From the NCBI GenBank assembly GCA_903929925.1, contig CAIYWO010000512.1, forward strand, positions 1-8,519: a DNA stretch of 8,519 nucleotides, written 5' to 3'. The notes below the pieces were generated by a model that worked only from the letters and a program-made list of their open reading frames with translations, ran no database searches and had not been told where the DNA came from. Below, in pieces: positions 1 to 5,977 of the stretch (position 1 is its first letter; each line of letters begins with the position of its first letter). Made by a program: the position numbers and the translations under genes. This DNA comes from an uncultured beta proteobacterium. GTDB lineage: Bacteria > Pseudomonadota > Gammaproteobacteria > Burkholderiales > Burkholderiaceae_B.

Positions 1-1
1 G

Positions 2-388
2 ACAGGTGACATCGGTCGCGGCGCATTATTGATTCGCGATTTGCCTTCAAGTTTTCTTGTGCTCAGCGGAGATGATGCAACGGCTGCAGCATTAATTTTG
101 TTGGGCGGCCGAGGCAATATTTCCGTAACAGCAAATATCGCCCCAAGGGCGATGCATGACATGTGTGCGGCTGCATTAAAGGGCGATGTTGCCAAGGTGC
201 GCGAGATCAACGGGTTACTAGGACCGCTGAATAAGTTGCTGTTTGTCGAGGGCAACCCTGTTCCCGTCAAATGGGCGTTGAACCAAATGGGACGGATTCC
301 CAAGGGCGTTCGGCTGCCTTTGGTCGAACTGAGTGCGCAGTTTCATGCACCACTACGGGCCGCAATGGTTCAGGCAGGATTGCTCTAA
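2..388 (+). CDS. dapA: 4-hydroxy-tetrahydrodipicolinate synthase, C-terminal part (5' end outside window)
   Basis: DapA condenses pyruvate with aspartate semialdehyde in the cytoplasm, the first committed step of lysine and diaminopimelate synthesis. The reading frame is open from the window edge, so the gene is truncated at the left and about 128 C-terminal residues are visible. The stretch begins T-G-D-I-G-R, followed by LSGDDATA, then LLGGRGNISVTAN, then APRAMHDM. These match the part of the DapA (beta/alpha)8 barrel after the catalytic lysine, and the helical C-terminal domain follows. The catalytic Lys and Tyr lie upstream and cannot be checked. The TTG at 29 is only an internal codon, not a start. 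The stop codon is 1 nt before the bamC start, so the two genes are almost certainly co-transcribed, an order also found in E. coli. Confidence 0.95.
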   Translation, partial: TGDIGRGALLIRDLPSSFLVLSGDDATAAALILLGGRGNISVTANIAPRAMHDMCAAALKGDVAKVREINGLLGPLNKLLFVEGNPVPVKWALNQMGRIPKGVRLPLVELSAQFHAPLRAAMVQAGLL

Positions 389-389
389 G

Positions 390-1529
390 ATGAAAACCCA
401 AGGCTCTAAATTGAAACTCTTGAATGTGACAGCTCTGCTGGGACTCGTCTTGCTTGGCGGTTGTGCGCAAATGCGTTCGGTACTCGACGGTGACAATTCC
501 GTTGACTACAAGAGCGTGGTGATGACTGACCCCTTGAGTATTCCTCCCGACATGACGCAAGCCGCAAGTGACCCGCGCTATCGTGCGCCGGCAGGCGGCA
601 CAACGACGTTCAATCAGTTTCAGCAGGCTGGACAGCAGGCTGCTGCCAAGGGTGCGACGGCGGCTCAGTCAGCGGTGTTGCCTACGCGCAGCGACATGCG
701 TGTGATGCGCGATGGCGATTTGCGTTGGTTGTCGGTTGATATGCCTGCAGACAAAGTGTTTTCGCTGTCTGCTGATTTCTGGAGCGAGAACGGTTTCACA
801 CTGGATGTGACGGATCCAAAAGCAGGCATCTTGGTAACAAACTGGGCTGAGAACCGCGCCAAAATCCCAGAGAGTTGGATTCGCCAATTACTCGGTTCGG
901 TTTTGCAGGGATTGTGGGATAGTGGCACACGTGACAAGTTCCGTACGCGCATTGAGCGCGCAGGGAGCCGAACCGAGGTTTATATCTCGCATCAGCACAT
1001 GGATGAGATCGCAACTGGCTCGGACGGCACCGATATCCGTTGGGTGCGTGGTAAGGAAGATCCGGGTCTAAATGCAGCGATGCTTGCCCGTCTGATGGTT
1101 TTCATGGGTGAAGACGTTGACGGGGCACGTAGGAAAATGGCGCAATCTGTGGCCAACCCCCAAAGTCCCAAGGTTGTGGCGCCCACGACTGACAAGTCGG
1201 TACTCCTGATTAGCGAAAACTTCGATCGCGCCTGGCGCCGTGTTGGTGTTGCACTTGATTCGGGTGGTTTTGCCGTGGATGATCGTGATCGTTCCGCTGG
1301 CGACTACTATGTGCGTTATGTTGATAGCGACACGGGGTTCAAGCGTGAAGATCCTAACTTCCTGAGTCGCTTGTTCGGCGCTAAGGATCCAGGCAAGGCG
1401 CCCACATATCGGGTTCATCTAGTGGCGCGTGGCAATGAGACGGAAGTCACTGTACTGAACGACAAAGGCGAGCGGGATGAAAGTGCTACGGCCAAGCGCT
1501 TGCTCGCCGTGCTGGCAGACAAAATCTAA
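390..1529 (+). CDS. bamC: Outer membrane protein assembly factor BamC, lipoprotein
   Basis: BamC is a lipoprotein of the BAM complex, which folds beta-barrel proteins into the outer membrane. The 379-residue product starts with a basic N-terminus and a hydrophobic stretch ending in the lipobox L22-G23-G24-C25. Ala at +2 favours outer-membrane sorting. An extended tail follows, with VDYK and IPPDMT (residues 51-56) and DPRY after it. In E. coli the equivalent tail lies along BamD. The rest (from about residue 95) fits the two globular BamC domains joined by a linker near residue 260. E. coli BamC is slightly shorter, at about 344 residues. I chose the ATG at 390 because it places the signal peptide at the N-terminus and has AGGA (376-379) 10 nt upstream. 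An in-frame start at 333 inside dapA would bury the signal sequence. Confidence 0.9.
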   Translation: MKTQGSKLKLLNVTALLGLVLLGGCAQMRSVLDGDNSVDYKSVVMTDPLSIPPDMTQAASDPRYRAPAGGTTTFNQFQQAGQQAAAKGATAAQSAVLPTRSDMRVMRDGDLRWLSVDMPADKVFSLSADFWSENGFTLDVTDPKAGILVTNWAENRAKIPESWIRQLLGSVLQGLWDSGTRDKFRTRIERAGSRTEVYISHQHMDEIATGSDGTDIRWVRGKEDPGLNAAMLARLMVFMGEDVDGARRKMAQSVANPQSPKVVAPTTDKSVLLISENFDRAWRRVGVALDSGGFAVDDRDRSAGDYYVRYVDSDTGFKREDPNFLSRLFGAKDPGKAPTYRVHLVARGNETEVTVLNDKGERDESATAKRLLAVLADKI

Positions 1530-1607
1530 CTGTTTAGTGTCGTTTTTTTGTTAGACGACTCCGTAACATGAGGTTTTGCGAGCACGGTAGCGATTGATAA
1601 GTGTAGA

Positions 1608-1634
1608 TTGACGGGTTGTGTGCTGCTTTAAGAT
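1608..1634 (+). promoter_or_regulatory. Candidate sigma-70 promoter for the mbtH-led operon
   Basis: TTGACG (1608-1613) matches the -35 consensus at 5 of 6 positions. TAAGAT (1629-1634) matches the -10 consensus at 4 of 6. The spacer is only 15 nt, shorter than the preferred 17, so the promoter would be weak or activator-dependent. It lies in the 167-nt gap between bamC and the mbtH-like gene, where a promoter for the downstream operon is expected. Transcription would begin near 1641, inside the palindrome described separately. The rest of the gap shows no open frame of note and no clear terminator for bamC. Confidence 0.3.
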
Positions 1635-1639
1635 TAACT

Positions 1640-1653
1640 TCATGTGCACATGA
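1640..1653. promoter_or_regulatory. Perfect 14-bp palindrome, candidate operator
   Basis: TCATGTGCACATGA reads identically on both strands. It is flanked by TAACT (1635-1639) and AGTTA (1656-1660), which are also inverted repeats of each other, set asymmetrically by two bases. The element lies just after the candidate -10 box and about 45 nt before the mbtH-like start codon. That is a typical place for a dimeric repressor or autoregulator to bind. I do not recognise it as a Fur, CRP, FNR or lux box. No regulator gene is present in the window. Confidence 0.4.
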
Positions 1654-1696
1654 CTAGTTAGATGCTAGTGCTTGATATATTCGTAAAGGAAAGAAA

Positions 1697-1936
1697 GTGG
1701 TTGATAAATCAGTAACCCGCGTTGATGCCTACACAATTGATGGTGATCGCTTCAAAGTCATCATGAACGATGAGGGGCAATACTCAATTTGGCCAGAGAA
1801 AAAGCCAATCCCAGAGGGATGGCACGATCAGGGCTTTGCGGGTACGAAAGGTGAAGTCACCCAGTATATTGATCAGCACTGGACTGATATGCGACCGGCC
1901 AGCTTGCGCAAAGCGATGGCTGCGGTTACGAAATAG
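1697..1936 (+). CDS. MbtH-like protein, NRPS adenylation-domain chaperone
   Basis: MbtH-like proteins are small cytoplasmic partners that bind adenylation domains of nonribosomal peptide synthetases and help them fold and activate amino acids. This 79-residue protein has the usual family length. The signature is clear: N24-x-E26-x-Q28-x-S30-x-W32-P33, then P39-x-G41-W42, then W62-T-D-M-R-P67 followed by S69-L-R. The position just before the last helix that is usually Leu appears to be Thr55, a mild deviation judged from memory of the family. The start is GTG, supported by AAGGA (1686-1690) 6 nt upstream. It is the first gene of the putative operon and ends 10 nt before the ParA gene. Its presence predicts at least one NRPS in this genome, but none is visible in the window. 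Confidence 0.93.
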   Translation: MVDKSVTRVDAYTIDGDRFKVIMNDEGQYSIWPEKKPIPEGWHDQGFAGTKGEVTQYIDQHWTDMRPASLRKAMAAVTK

Positions 1937-1946
1937 GTGTAAAAAG

Positions 1947-2708
1947 ATGCGAACAATCGCTGTTGCGAATCAGAAAGGTGGTTGCGCCAAGACAACCACT
2001 GTTGTGAATCTAGCGGCTGCGCTTGCGGAGAAAAAGCTTCGTGTCTTGGTTTTGGACTTAGACCCTCAAGGTAACGCAACGCAGTGGTTAAATGCCTCTG
2101 GCCCAGTTGATGGAGCGTTTAGGCTTTTGACGGATACACAGCCACTGGATGAATTGATAGGCAACTCCGGTACGCCAAATGTTGGTGTCATCGCAGCAAG
2201 CCAAGACCTTGCTAATGTCGAAAAAGCACTCGCCGGAAAGTTAGCGATTGATTCAATCTTGAAGCGGCGCCTGTCAAAGCTAGCTGGTACAAGCTGGGAC
2301 TACTTGCTTATCGATACGCCACCGACTTTAGGGGTCGTAACACTCAACGCATTGGTCGCCTCGAAAGAGTTGCTTATTCCAGTGACGACGCATGTGCTTA
2401 CCCTCTCTGGTGTGGCACAACTCATGGCGCTCGTCGCTGAGATCCAAGAGGTATTAAATCCTGAGCTTGAAATTTTGGGTTTTCTGGCTTCTCGCGTTGA
2501 TGCTCGGACCAAGCATTCCAAAGAAGTATTGGAATTGCTGACAGAACGATTCGGCACTCAGGTTCTCTCCACTGTGATTAGGGAAAATATTCGGTTGGCG
2601 GAGGCACCCTCCTATGCAATGCCAGTTATTGAGTACGATCAGAATTGCGTAGCTTCGGTTGACTATCGCTCGCTTGCAAAAGAAGTCATTCGGCGTCGGA
2701 AGGAATAA
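1947..2708 (+). CDS. ParA/Soj-family ATPase, orphan (no ParB nearby)
   Basis: ParA-family ATPases dimerise on ATP, bind nucleoid DNA nonspecifically and move or space a cargo when a partner stimulates hydrolysis. The 253-residue product is of the short type without an N-terminal helix-turn-helix. It has a deviant Walker A at residues 10-17 (KGGCAKTT) with the signature lysine K10 and catalytic-site K15. DLDPQGNAT spans residues 37-45, with D39 as the switch-I aspartate. Walker B ends at D123 (LLIDTPP, 120-126), and IRENIRLAEAPSYAMPV (211-227) is the family's C-terminal motif. Ala14 replaces the usual Gly before the Walker lysine. The ATG at 1947 puts the P-loop at residue 10 as in Soj; an in-frame start at 1770 would overlap most of the mbtH-like gene. 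No ParB or parS-like site is seen, so a plasmid or chromosome partition role is unlikely. A MinD- or McdA-like role in positioning a protein complex is inferred. Confidence 0.9.
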   Translation: MRTIAVANQKGGCAKTTTVVNLAAALAEKKLRVLVLDLDPQGNATQWLNASGPVDGAFRLLTDTQPLDELIGNSGTPNVGVIAASQDLANVEKALAGKLAIDSILKRRLSKLAGTSWDYLLIDTPPTLGVVTLNALVASKELLIPVTTHVLTLSGVAQLMALVAEIQEVLNPELEILGFLASRVDARTKHSKEVLELLTERFGTQVLSTVIRENIRLAEAPSYAMPVIEYDQNCVASVDYRSLAKEVIRRRKE

Positions 2709-2710
2709 AC

Positions 2711-3592
2711 ATGGCCACTACGCGTTCAAAGAAAACAATCAAATTTAATCCACTTGCCGCTAGCGAGTCCGGAACAACGAAACGAACAGGTTTGTTGCCG
2801 AGTTCATCTGTAGAGGCGGCAAAGCAAAATAGTGGTGCGAGTCGGGCTAAGCCGGAGTCCAAAGCGAAACCAGTCAGTAAGGCCTCAAAGCCCAACGTTG
2901 CAGTTGAGTCGAAGCGAGCCGTTACAAAACAAAGTAATGAAAAAATAAAAATCGATAAGCCGATTGCCACAAAAGCTGCTGCTGAACAAGCTCCGAAAAA
3001 AACGTCCAAATCAAAAGTCAAGGCACCTGTCAGTGCTAAGCCGCCCGTCGCAAACGTCAGCAATGATCTGGATGCGGGCAAATCGGCCGCCCAGAGCCCG
3101 ATAGTAGATAAGCCTCCAACAATCAAGCAGCCGGCAGATCTTAGTTCCCCTGCGGCTGAGGATGTTCATGACGGCCCGCCCGCGGCTGAAAAAGAAAACC
3201 AATCTTCCCGAGCTGGTCAAGGCAAGGCCTATTTTGACTGGTTGTATCGTAAGCCTTCAGTTCGGGTGAGAGATGGGAAGGTAATAGGTGCGCATGAGAT
3301 CGTTCGTGGCCCTCAACTTGATGGTTATGGTTTTTACGAAGCGGACGGAACTTTTGTTTCTCTGATGCATTTGGAAGGGCCTGTTGACCAACCGGAGACG
3401 AATTTTTTGCCGCTCGCCTTGACTGGATTTGCGGTGGGCGGTGCGCTCGGCCTCGTGGCGGCCTCTCTGCTCAATACTCGTAAGCATTCTATTTTCTTAT
3501 CGCGGCAACCCTCGGGCGAACACAAATATGTGTTGCTTGATTCAAAAAGTATTGAACATATCAAGCGAATGGTGCACGTTTCATCGTGCTAG
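2711..3592 (+). CDS. Unknown protein: disordered basic N-terminal region plus single TM segment
   Basis: I do not recognise this 293-residue protein. Residues 1 to about 165 are rich in Lys, Ala, Ser and Pro, with no aromatic residue after Phe12, and are almost surely disordered. The extreme N-terminus (RSKKTIKFNPL, residues 5-15) is basic and stands apart as a possible short motif. Residues 172-230 form a small folded-looking section with YFDWLYRKP, DGKVIGAHEIVRGPQ and GYGFYEADGTF. Residues 232-254 are one hydrophobic membrane span with a Gly-rich core, followed by about 39 residues ending in Cys293. The start lies 2 nt after the ParA stop, with AGGA (2701-2704) 6 nt upstream, so the two are tightly coupled. 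ParA partners often stimulate the ATPase through a basic, flexible N-terminus. Such a role here, linking ParA to a membrane complex, is inference only. Confidence 0.8.
   Translation: MATTRSKKTIKFNPLAASESGTTKRTGLLPSSSVEAAKQNSGASRAKPESKAKPVSKASKPNVAVESKRAVTKQSNEKIKIDKPIATKAAAEQAPKKTSKSKVKAPVSAKPPVANVSNDLDAGKSAAQSPIVDKPPTIKQPADLSSPAAEDVHDGPPAAEKENQSSRAGQGKAYFDWLYRKPSVRVRDGKVIGAHEIVRGPQLDGYGFYEADGTFVSLMHLEGPVDQPETNFLPLALTGFAVGGALGLVAASLLNTRKHSIFLSRQPSGEHKYVLLDSKSIEHIKRMVHVSSC
3574..3589 (+). other. Short GC-rich hairpin at the gene end
   Basis: GCACG and CGTGC form a 5-bp stem around the loop TTTCAT, immediately before the stop codon of the gene ending at 3592. The following sequence is T-rich but broken by G and A, so this is not a convincing rho-independent terminator. 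It could attenuate transcription or stabilise the upstream mRNA ahead of the 85-nt gap, or it may be chance. Confidence 0.2.
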
Positions 3593-3666
3593 TTGATCTT
3601 TGTGTTTTGGTAAGACCTTGCCCAGATAAGATCGACTCCAATGTATTGACTTATAGTTCATTAAAT

Positions 3667-3672
3667 AGGTGA
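3667..3672 (+). promoter_or_regulatory. Ribosome binding site that decides the start of the DUF697-like gene
   Basis: AGGTGA lies 5 nt before the ATG at 3678. The in-frame GTG at 3669 lies within this motif and has no ribosome binding site of its own, so the ATG is preferred. Confidence 0.6.
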
Positions 3673-3677
3673 CTGTT

Positions 3678-4280
3678 ATGACTGAATCGAAGAAATCATC
3701 TAGTGCTCCGAGCAGCGATGCCGCAAACCAGCAGTTTGAAGCTGAATATAAGAGTGAAGCCGCCTTAGTAACGACAGCGGCCTTATCTGAAAAAGATTTT
3801 CAAAGATTATTGGCTGATCGGATTGTAAAAAATTGGTCTCAATGGGGAATGGTGGCTGGGTTCATTCCGGTTCCATTTCTGGATCTCGCAACGATTTCTG
3901 GGCTCCAGATCAAGATGGTCTACGATCTGTGTAAAGTTTACGATGTCCCATTTAAGCAAAGGCAGGTTCGCGCAATTCTGTCTGGGTTGGCTGGTGGTGG
4001 CGTAACAACCGTGTCATCCGCGGCGTTGTCTGCAACTTTAATCAAGCACATTCCAATCATCGGATCTTCGCTTGGTGCAATTACTCAGCCTGCATTGTCT
4101 TACGCTACGACTTATGCCATTGGGACTGTGTTTGTGCGCCACTTTGAATCGAATGGCACCTTGATGTCAATGTCTGCCAAAGCGTTAAAGGCTAGTTATC
4201 ACGAGCAAGTTCTTAAGGCTAAAGCTATGTTCAATAAAGTGGAGGGCGTCGTGGCTCCAACCGTTCCGTCGGCGACTTAG
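3678..4280 (+). CDS. YcjF/DUF697-like membrane-associated protein
   Basis: The 200-residue product resembles the C-terminal domain of YcjF-type (DUF697) proteins, whose biochemical role is not established. Recognisable pieces are FIPVPFLDL near residues 62-70, then LQIKMVYDLCKVYDVPF (76-92), and near the end VRHFESNGTL (153-162). Two hydrophobic, Gly/Ala/Ser-rich segments lie at about 100-122 and 123-150 and may insert into the membrane as a hairpin. The first 35 residues are polar and Ser/Ala-rich, probably flexible. Full-length YcjF is longer, so this is a single-domain version. It sits 85 nt after the previous gene and 45 nt before the exporter gene, on the same strand. No convincing promoter is seen in either gap, so read-through from upstream is likely. 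Confidence 0.8.
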   Translation: MTESKKSSSAPSSDAANQQFEAEYKSEAALVTTAALSEKDFQRLLADRIVKNWSQWGMVAGFIPVPFLDLATISGLQIKMVYDLCKVYDVPFKQRQVRAILSGLAGGGVTTVSSAALSATLIKHIPIIGSSLGAITQPALSYATTYAIGTVFVRHFESNGTLMSMSAKALKASYHEQVLKAKAMFNKVEGVVAPTVPSAT

Positions 4281-4325
4281 CTATGTCGAGGGTTGATGTG
4301 AATCACGATTGAATGGATTGAAAAA

Positions 4326-5963
4326 ATGAGTAGTGGTCGTCAGATGTCAGAGTTGGTCAAGCTAGTACAGCAGTACAGCGGCCTGAGTCTGCGTCGCATT
4401 ATCTCTGTCGCAGCGCTGGCCGGCTTGTCCAGTACTGCCTTGATTGCCCTTGTGAATTATGCTGCTGCGCGCGTAGCGGAACACGAAACTCCATTGTGGG
4501 CATTTTTTGTTTTTGTACCGCTATTAATATGTTACGCCGTATTGTTGCGTGTCAATAATTCAGAAAGTATTACCGCCACACAGACGCTTATCCATCGAAT
4601 TCGTATGCGAGTAATGGGTGAAGTGCTCAAGACGGACCTCTTGACGCTGCAGAAGATAGGGCCTCCACACATCTTGACTATTTTGAGTCGCGACACTCTC
4701 ACGATCAGCCAGGGGGCGACGATGTTTGTGCCGACCTGTCAGGCAGCAGCGATGTTGTGTTTCTCGATCACTTATCTATTCTTTATGTCTTTTGTGGCTG
4801 GATTGGTCACGCTCATTTTTGGTCTTGCGGTGATTGTGTATTTTTCTCAGAGCTTCACGACAACGCATGGCATGTTGACAGAGGCTTGGGCGGAGGAGGG
4901 GCGGTCGGCCGACCAAATCTCTGACTTTCTTTCGGGTTTTAAAGAGATAAAGATGAACTCGGCCCGTGCGTTTGATATCAGCAGCGACATTATCGCTAGC
5001 TCACGTCATGTGGCAAACGTAAAGTCCTCAGCGCTCGTGCACTTGTCGAACGGCTTTGCCTCCATTCAAGTCATGATTTACGTTTTAGTTGGTGTGACGA
5101 TATTCGTAGTCCCTGTGCTCGCAACGGACTTCAGCAGTAACGTGGTATCTGTCGCAACAACTGTGCTGTTTATCGCAGGCTCCTTGACAGGTGTCATCAC
5201 GTCATTGCCTTTGCTCTCTCAGGCCAACACGGCCGCAGAGGAAGTGAATCGCTTCATGCAAGAGTTAGAGAAGATTAACAAACCGACAGCGGCAGAAAAT
5301 GAGCATGTCGAGCCAACTGTTCAAAAGATTACGATTGAAAATGTTACCTATCGGTTTGCGGGTAAGGCCGGCATTTCGCCCTTTGTCTTGGGTCCGATTA
5401 GTTGTCAGTTCGAAGCGGGTAACGTTTATTTTGTTCGTGGTGGTAATGGCTCGGGCAAAACCTCGTTTATTAGGATTTTGACTGGTTTGATAGCCCCCGA
5501 TTCCGGACGTATTTATTTGAATGGTACGGAGATCGACGCGGCGCATTCTCAAGCATATCGCGATTTATTCTCTGCGATTTATAGTGATTTTCATTTATTT
5601 AGAAAGCTCTACGGCATGTATGACGCGACAGAAGAAGAGGTCGAGGAGTGGTTGAAAAAGCTAGAGCTTCCTGAAAGAATTAAGTTCTCGAATCATACTT
5701 TCAGCGATTTGAACTTATCTACAGGACAGAAAAAACGTATCGCGCTTATTGTCTCGATAATGGAAAGACGTCCTATCATTATCTTAGATGAGTGGGCGTC
5801 AGATCAGGATCCCGAGTTCCGTAAGTTTTTTTATGAAAAAATTATTCCTGAGCTACGTGCAATGGACAAAATAGTGATTGCGATTACGCATGATGATCAC
5901 TATTTCCATTTGGCAGATCATTCGCTAATGATCGATCACGGCAAGCTCGTGAAGTTTGATTAA
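4326..5963 (+). CDS. ABC exporter of the PvdE/SyrD/YojI cyclic-peptide family
   Basis: This 545-residue half-transporter has an N-terminal membrane domain and a C-terminal ATPase domain and should work as a homodimer in the inner membrane. Hydrophobic spans lie at about 24-47, 57-75, 132-153, 155-173, 247-266 and 273-297. The ATPase domain holds Walker A G372-G-N-G-S-G-K378-T379, signature L464-S-T-G-Q468 followed by KKR, Walker B with D488-E489 and switch histidine H522. The stretches DEWASDQDPEFRKFFYEKI and THDDHYF are diagnostic of the PvdE/SyrD/YojI group. Relatives move pyoverdine precursor, syringomycin-type lipopeptides or microcin J25. All catalytic residues are intact. The ATG at 4326 has a weak GGAT upstream; an ATG at 4344 is an alternative. 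With the mbtH-like gene upstream, it is the natural exporter of an NRPS product. Confidence 0.92.
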   Translation: MSSGRQMSELVKLVQQYSGLSLRRIISVAALAGLSSTALIALVNYAAARVAEHETPLWAFFVFVPLLICYAVLLRVNNSESITATQTLIHRIRMRVMGEVLKTDLLTLQKIGPPHILTILSRDTLTISQGATMFVPTCQAAAMLCFSITYLFFMSFVAGLVTLIFGLAVIVYFSQSFTTTHGMLTEAWAEEGRSADQISDFLSGFKEIKMNSARAFDISSDIIASSRHVANVKSSALVHLSNGFASIQVMIYVLVGVTIFVVPVLATDFSSNVVSVATTVLFIAGSLTGVITSLPLLSQANTAAEEVNRFMQELEKINKPTAAENEHVEPTVQKITIENVTYRFAGKAGISPFVLGPISCQFEAGNVYFVRGGNGSGKTSFIRILTGLIAPDSGRIYLNGTEIDAAHSQAYRDLFSAIYSDFHLFRKLYGMYDATEEEVEEWLKKLELPERIKFSNHTFSDLNLSTGQKKRIALIVSIMERRPIIILDEWASDQDPEFRKFFYEKIIPELRAMDKIVIAITHDDHYFHLADHSLMIDHGKLVKFD

Positions 5964-5977
5964 TTGGGCAACCTACT

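Noticed and set aside
333..389. Earlier in-frame ATG for bamC inside dapA.
   Set aside because: It would place 19 extra residues ahead of a good lipoprotein signal peptide; the ATG at 390 fits both the signal and the gene spacing.
1525..1555. Inverted repeat TCTAAC/GTTAGA around a T-run after bamC, considered as a terminator.
   Set aside because: The stem is only 6 bp and A/T rich, the loop is about 19 nt, and the T-run lies inside the loop instead of after the stem.
1770..1946. Upstream in-frame ATG that would extend ParA by 59 residues.
   Set aside because: The extension lies inside the mbtH-like gene in another frame, is Arg-rich without pattern, and would move the P-loop far from its normal position near the N-terminus.
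2686..3126. Minus-strand 146-residue open frame rich in Leu, Phe and Ala.
   Set aside because: It is the exact antisense of the Lys/Ala-rich coding region; the composition is a mirror of that bias, and a gene with a good ribosome binding site already covers the other strand.
3593..3677. Possible internal promoter with TTGACT at 3646-3651.
   Set aside because: The matching -10 position would fall on the ribosome binding site and start codon of the DUF697-like gene, and no good -10 is present.
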